DNA of 8,078 bases from Nitrososphaeraceae archaeon (GTDB taxonomy: Archaea; Thermoproteota; Nitrososphaeria; Nitrososphaerales; Nitrososphaeraceae). The stretch is taken from NCBI GenBank assembly GCA_025937665.1, contig JAICQW010000078.1, positions 1-8,078 on the forward strand, given 5' to 3'. The notes beneath the pieces were generated by a model. The model was not told the DNA's origin. It saw only the letters and a program-made list of their open reading frames with translations, and searched no databases. The first letter of the stretch is position 1, and each line of letters opens with the position of its first letter. Below are positions 6,232 to 8,078 of the stretch, in pieces. A program made the position numbers and the translations under genes.

Positions 6232-7292
6232 CAGATTGGTTGATAAAGGAAATGAAAAAAATTTCCATGATAGAGAAGTATGCTGTACCCCCTGAGAATA
6301 ATTATTCTAAATTGGACGCAAATGAAAATCTAGTTGTAGACAAGGACTATCTTACCAAAATTGCTTTAGACAGTTTAAAAAAAATTGATTTGAGAAAATA
6401 TCCCATTAACCTATACGAACAATTGTACAGGAGGCTGTCTCATTATCTAAAGATAAGTGAAAAGTCATTAGTATTGGGTAGTGGTTCTGATCAAATTATT
6501 GATTTACTTTTGACTCTAATTGGAAAAGGAAGGAGGTTAACTTCAATTTATCCTACTTTTTCATATTTTAAAACAAGATGTCAGTTCCATGGAATAGCAT
6601 TTTCTGATATAATGTTATCATCAATTGATAACACTCTTGATATAGAGCAATTTATAGTCGATGCAAAAAAATCACATGCGATTTATTTGTGTTCTCCCAA
6701 CAACCCTACAGGAAATCAATTTGATAAATCAGAAGTTCTGCATATTTTGAAAACCTTGAAAAATAACTTGGTGATTGTAGACGAAGCATATGTTGAATTT
6801 TCAAAATATTCATTAACTAAATATGTGAATGAGTATCCAAATCTGGTAATTCTTCGTACATTCTCAAAGGCATTGGGTTTGGCAGGAGCAAGAGTAGGAT
6901 ATATGATAGCAAACAAGGAACTTGCAGAGTTATTTAGAAATAGAATTCAATTACCATATGCAGTAAATAGCCTTTCACTTGCCATTGCAGTGTCATTGAT
7001 TGCTAGACCTAAAAAAGTACAGGAAAGCATTTCACTAATAAAAAATGAAAGAGAGAGACTCTACCAAAATCTATCAAAAATTAAATACGTTGATGTTTAC
7101 AAATCAGATGCAAACTTTCTGTTCATAAACTGTAACACAAGATATAGTAAAATTGTTGAGGCGCTAGAAAATTCAAAAATAGTAGTAAAAGGATTAGGCA
7201 ATATCAAAAACTATGGAAACTGTATCAGAATAACTGTGGGTACAAAAAAGATGAATAATAAAATATTGTCAGCAATCAAGAATATTCATTGA
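6228..7292 (+). CDS. hisC: histidinol-phosphate aminotransferase
   Basis: HisC is a PLP-dependent class I/II aminotransferase that converts imidazole-acetol phosphate and glutamate to L-histidinol phosphate and 2-oxoglutarate. The 354 residues are the usual length. Motifs are KLDANENL (28-35), RKYPI (56-60), LVLGSGSDQIIDLLL (81-95) for PLP phosphate binding, YPTFSYFK (108-115), LCSPNNPTGN (154-163), IVDEAYVEF (183-191) with the Asp/Tyr pair, and LRTFSKALGLAGARVGY (209-225), where Lys214 forms the Schiff base. Near the C-terminus, NCIRITVGTKKMN (331-343) carries the substrate-carboxylate Arg. The TTG start is chosen because it overlaps the hisD stop by four bases and has GAGGT seven bases upstream; an internal ATG at 6252 would lose eight residues. 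Third positions lean strongly to A/T. A related aromatic aminotransferase is formally possible, but the his context argues against it. Confidence 0.94.
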   Translation: MTDWLIKEMKKISMIEKYAVPPENNYSKLDANENLVVDKDYLTKIALDSLKKIDLRKYPINLYEQLYRRLSHYLKISEKSLVLGSGSDQIIDLLLTLIGKGRRLTSIYPTFSYFKTRCQFHGIAFSDIMLSSIDNTLDIEQFIVDAKKSHAIYLCSPNNPTGNQFDKSEVLHILKTLKNNLVIVDEAYVEFSKYSLTKYVNEYPNLVILRTFSKALGLAGARVGYMIANKELAELFRNRIQLPYAVNSLSLAIAVSLIARPKKVQESISLIKNERERLYQNLSKIKYVDVYKSDANFLFINCNTRYSKIVEALENSKIVVKGLGNIKNYGNCIRITVGTKKMNNKILSAIKNIH

Positions 7293-7314
7293 ATTCAAAG
7301 CAGAATCGATTACA

Positions 7315-8078
7315 ATGAATTCAGATACATGTATTATATTTGATATCGATGGTACGCTGATTGATACTAGCGAATCTTACAACAAATCCATAAAAAAAAC
7401 TGTCCAGTTCCTTGTAAAATATATCGATGTATCCAAAGAGAACCTAGGAAAAATAGTCAGTAATGAACTGATTTTCAAATTCCGTAAATCTGGAATGTTT
7501 AACAATGATATTGACACAAGCTATGCACTAGTTCTAAGTATATTATGTGGACCTCTCAAAAAATCTGATTTACTTTTTTTCATAGAAAACATTGCACAGA
7601 ACGCCAGTTCAAAGGGAATCAAGTCGGTTGAAAATTATTTAAAAAATTACTCGGAAAGCCGTCTCAAACAAATAAAGAAAATATTGAGGTATCCTGGAGA
7701 TGTTAATACAAGTATTATATCTCGGGTCTTTGACGAGTACTTTTATGGTCCGCAATTGTTTAAAAAACAACACGGTACAAATTCAAAATATTATTCTGGA
7801 AGACCACTCATTGAAAATGACATACTTTTAGCAAAAAATTCGACTCTCAAGAAAATATCGAATATGTTTGATATGAGAACAGGAATTGTTTCGGGAAGAA
7901 GTAGAATAGCTGCAGAATATTCCCTCAAATCAGTCTTTAAGTTTTTTGACATGGAAGGGTCAGTTTACTTGGAGGATGAAAAAAGAGAGATGGGCAAACC
8001 AAACCCTTTGTCCTTAATAAAATCAGTAAAAAGCTTTGGAGTCAGCAATGCTTTTTATGTTGGAGATTCCGCAGAGGA
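7315..8078 (+). CDS. HAD superfamily (subfamily IA-like) phosphatase, candidate histidinol-phosphate phosphatase; 3' end cut by window edge
   Basis: I translated this open frame by hand: 254 complete codons from ATG 7315 and no stop before the edge. Motif I is IIFDIDGTLID (7-17), with nucleophile Asp10 and acid/base Asp12. Motif II is GIVSGRS (190-196), with Ser193. Motif III is Lys228 in MGKPNP. Motif IV is YVGDSAED (248-255), cut in its last codon. Between motifs I and II lies a large, mostly helical cap of about 170 residues, with MFNNDIDTSYAL (61-72) and YYSGRPLIENDILL (159-172), which recall a small HAD-IA subfamily. It starts 22 bases after the hisC stop on the same strand. No Shine-Dalgarno is visible. 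Histidine synthesis needs a phosphatase between HisC and HisD, and none of the known his genes here supplies it, so histidinol phosphate is the inferred substrate. Another small phosphate ester cannot be excluded. Only a short C-terminal part should be missing. Confidence 0.9.
   Translation, partial: MNSDTCIIFDIDGTLIDTSESYNKSIKKTVQFLVKYIDVSKENLGKIVSNELIFKFRKSGMFNNDIDTSYALVLSILCGPLKKSDLLFFIENIAQNASSKGIKSVENYLKNYSESRLKQIKKILRYPGDVNTSIISRVFDEYFYGPQLFKKQHGTNSKYYSGRPLIENDILLAKNSTLKKISNMFDMRTGIVSGRSRIAAEYSLKSVFKFFDMEGSVYLEDEKREMGKPNPLSLIKSVKSFGVSNAFYVGDSAE

Noticed and set aside
7290..7323. Palindrome TGAATTCA occurring twice, at the hisC stop and just after the HAD start codon
   Set aside because: Eight-base repeats are expected by chance in AT-rich DNA, and both copies overlap coding or start/stop sequence; there is no further support for an operator.

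Overview
The window looks like chromosomal DNA of an AT-rich ammonia-oxidising archaeon (Thaumarchaeota/Nitrososphaerota, probably a soil, Nitrososphaera- or Nitrosocosmicus-like lineage). The evidence is: a serine tRNA gene interrupted by two archaeal-type introns, with no encoded CCA; AT-rich TATA-like boxes about 25-35 bases before several start codons, so transcripts would be leaderless or nearly so; a mevalonate-pathway HMG-CoA reductase; and a compact histidine operon. The genus is inference, because no rRNA or other marker gene is present.

Layout. The minus strand at 1-1085 carries a nearly complete DegT/DnrJ/EryC1-type PLP aminotransferase, cut at its C-terminus by the window edge. 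It is divergent from a tRNA-Ser(UGA) gene at 1211-1330. That gene holds a 22-base non-canonical intron in the D loop and a 13-base intron at the canonical site 3' of the anticodon; removing both leaves a standard 85-base serine tRNA. On the plus strand, 1446-2564 encodes a membrane-anchored PQQ-type aldose (glucose/sorbosone) dehydrogenase-like protein in which the expected catalytic His is Arg. Eleven bases later, 2576-3856 encodes a class II HMG-CoA reductase. A short AT-rich gap follows, with oligo-T tracts and then a TATA-like box.

From 3974 to the end lies the start of a histidine biosynthesis operon: hisG (long form), hisD, hisC and a HAD-family phosphatase cut by the right edge. hisG-hisD and hisD-hisC overlap by 4 bases (GTGA and TTGA), with GTG and TTG starts. 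HisG makes the first committed intermediate from ATP and PRPP, HisC makes histidinol phosphate, and HisD oxidises histidinol to histidine. The HAD protein directly after hisC is the natural candidate for the histidinol-phosphate phosphatase acting between HisC and HisD. hisB, hisH, hisA, hisF and hisI are not in the window and may follow to the right.

Most of the window is conventional metabolism. The observations most worth a second look are the doubly interrupted tRNA, the His-to-Arg change in the PQQ dehydrogenase-like protein, and the HAD candidate phosphatase. I saw no CRISPR array, insertion sequence, or evident undescribed multi-gene system.
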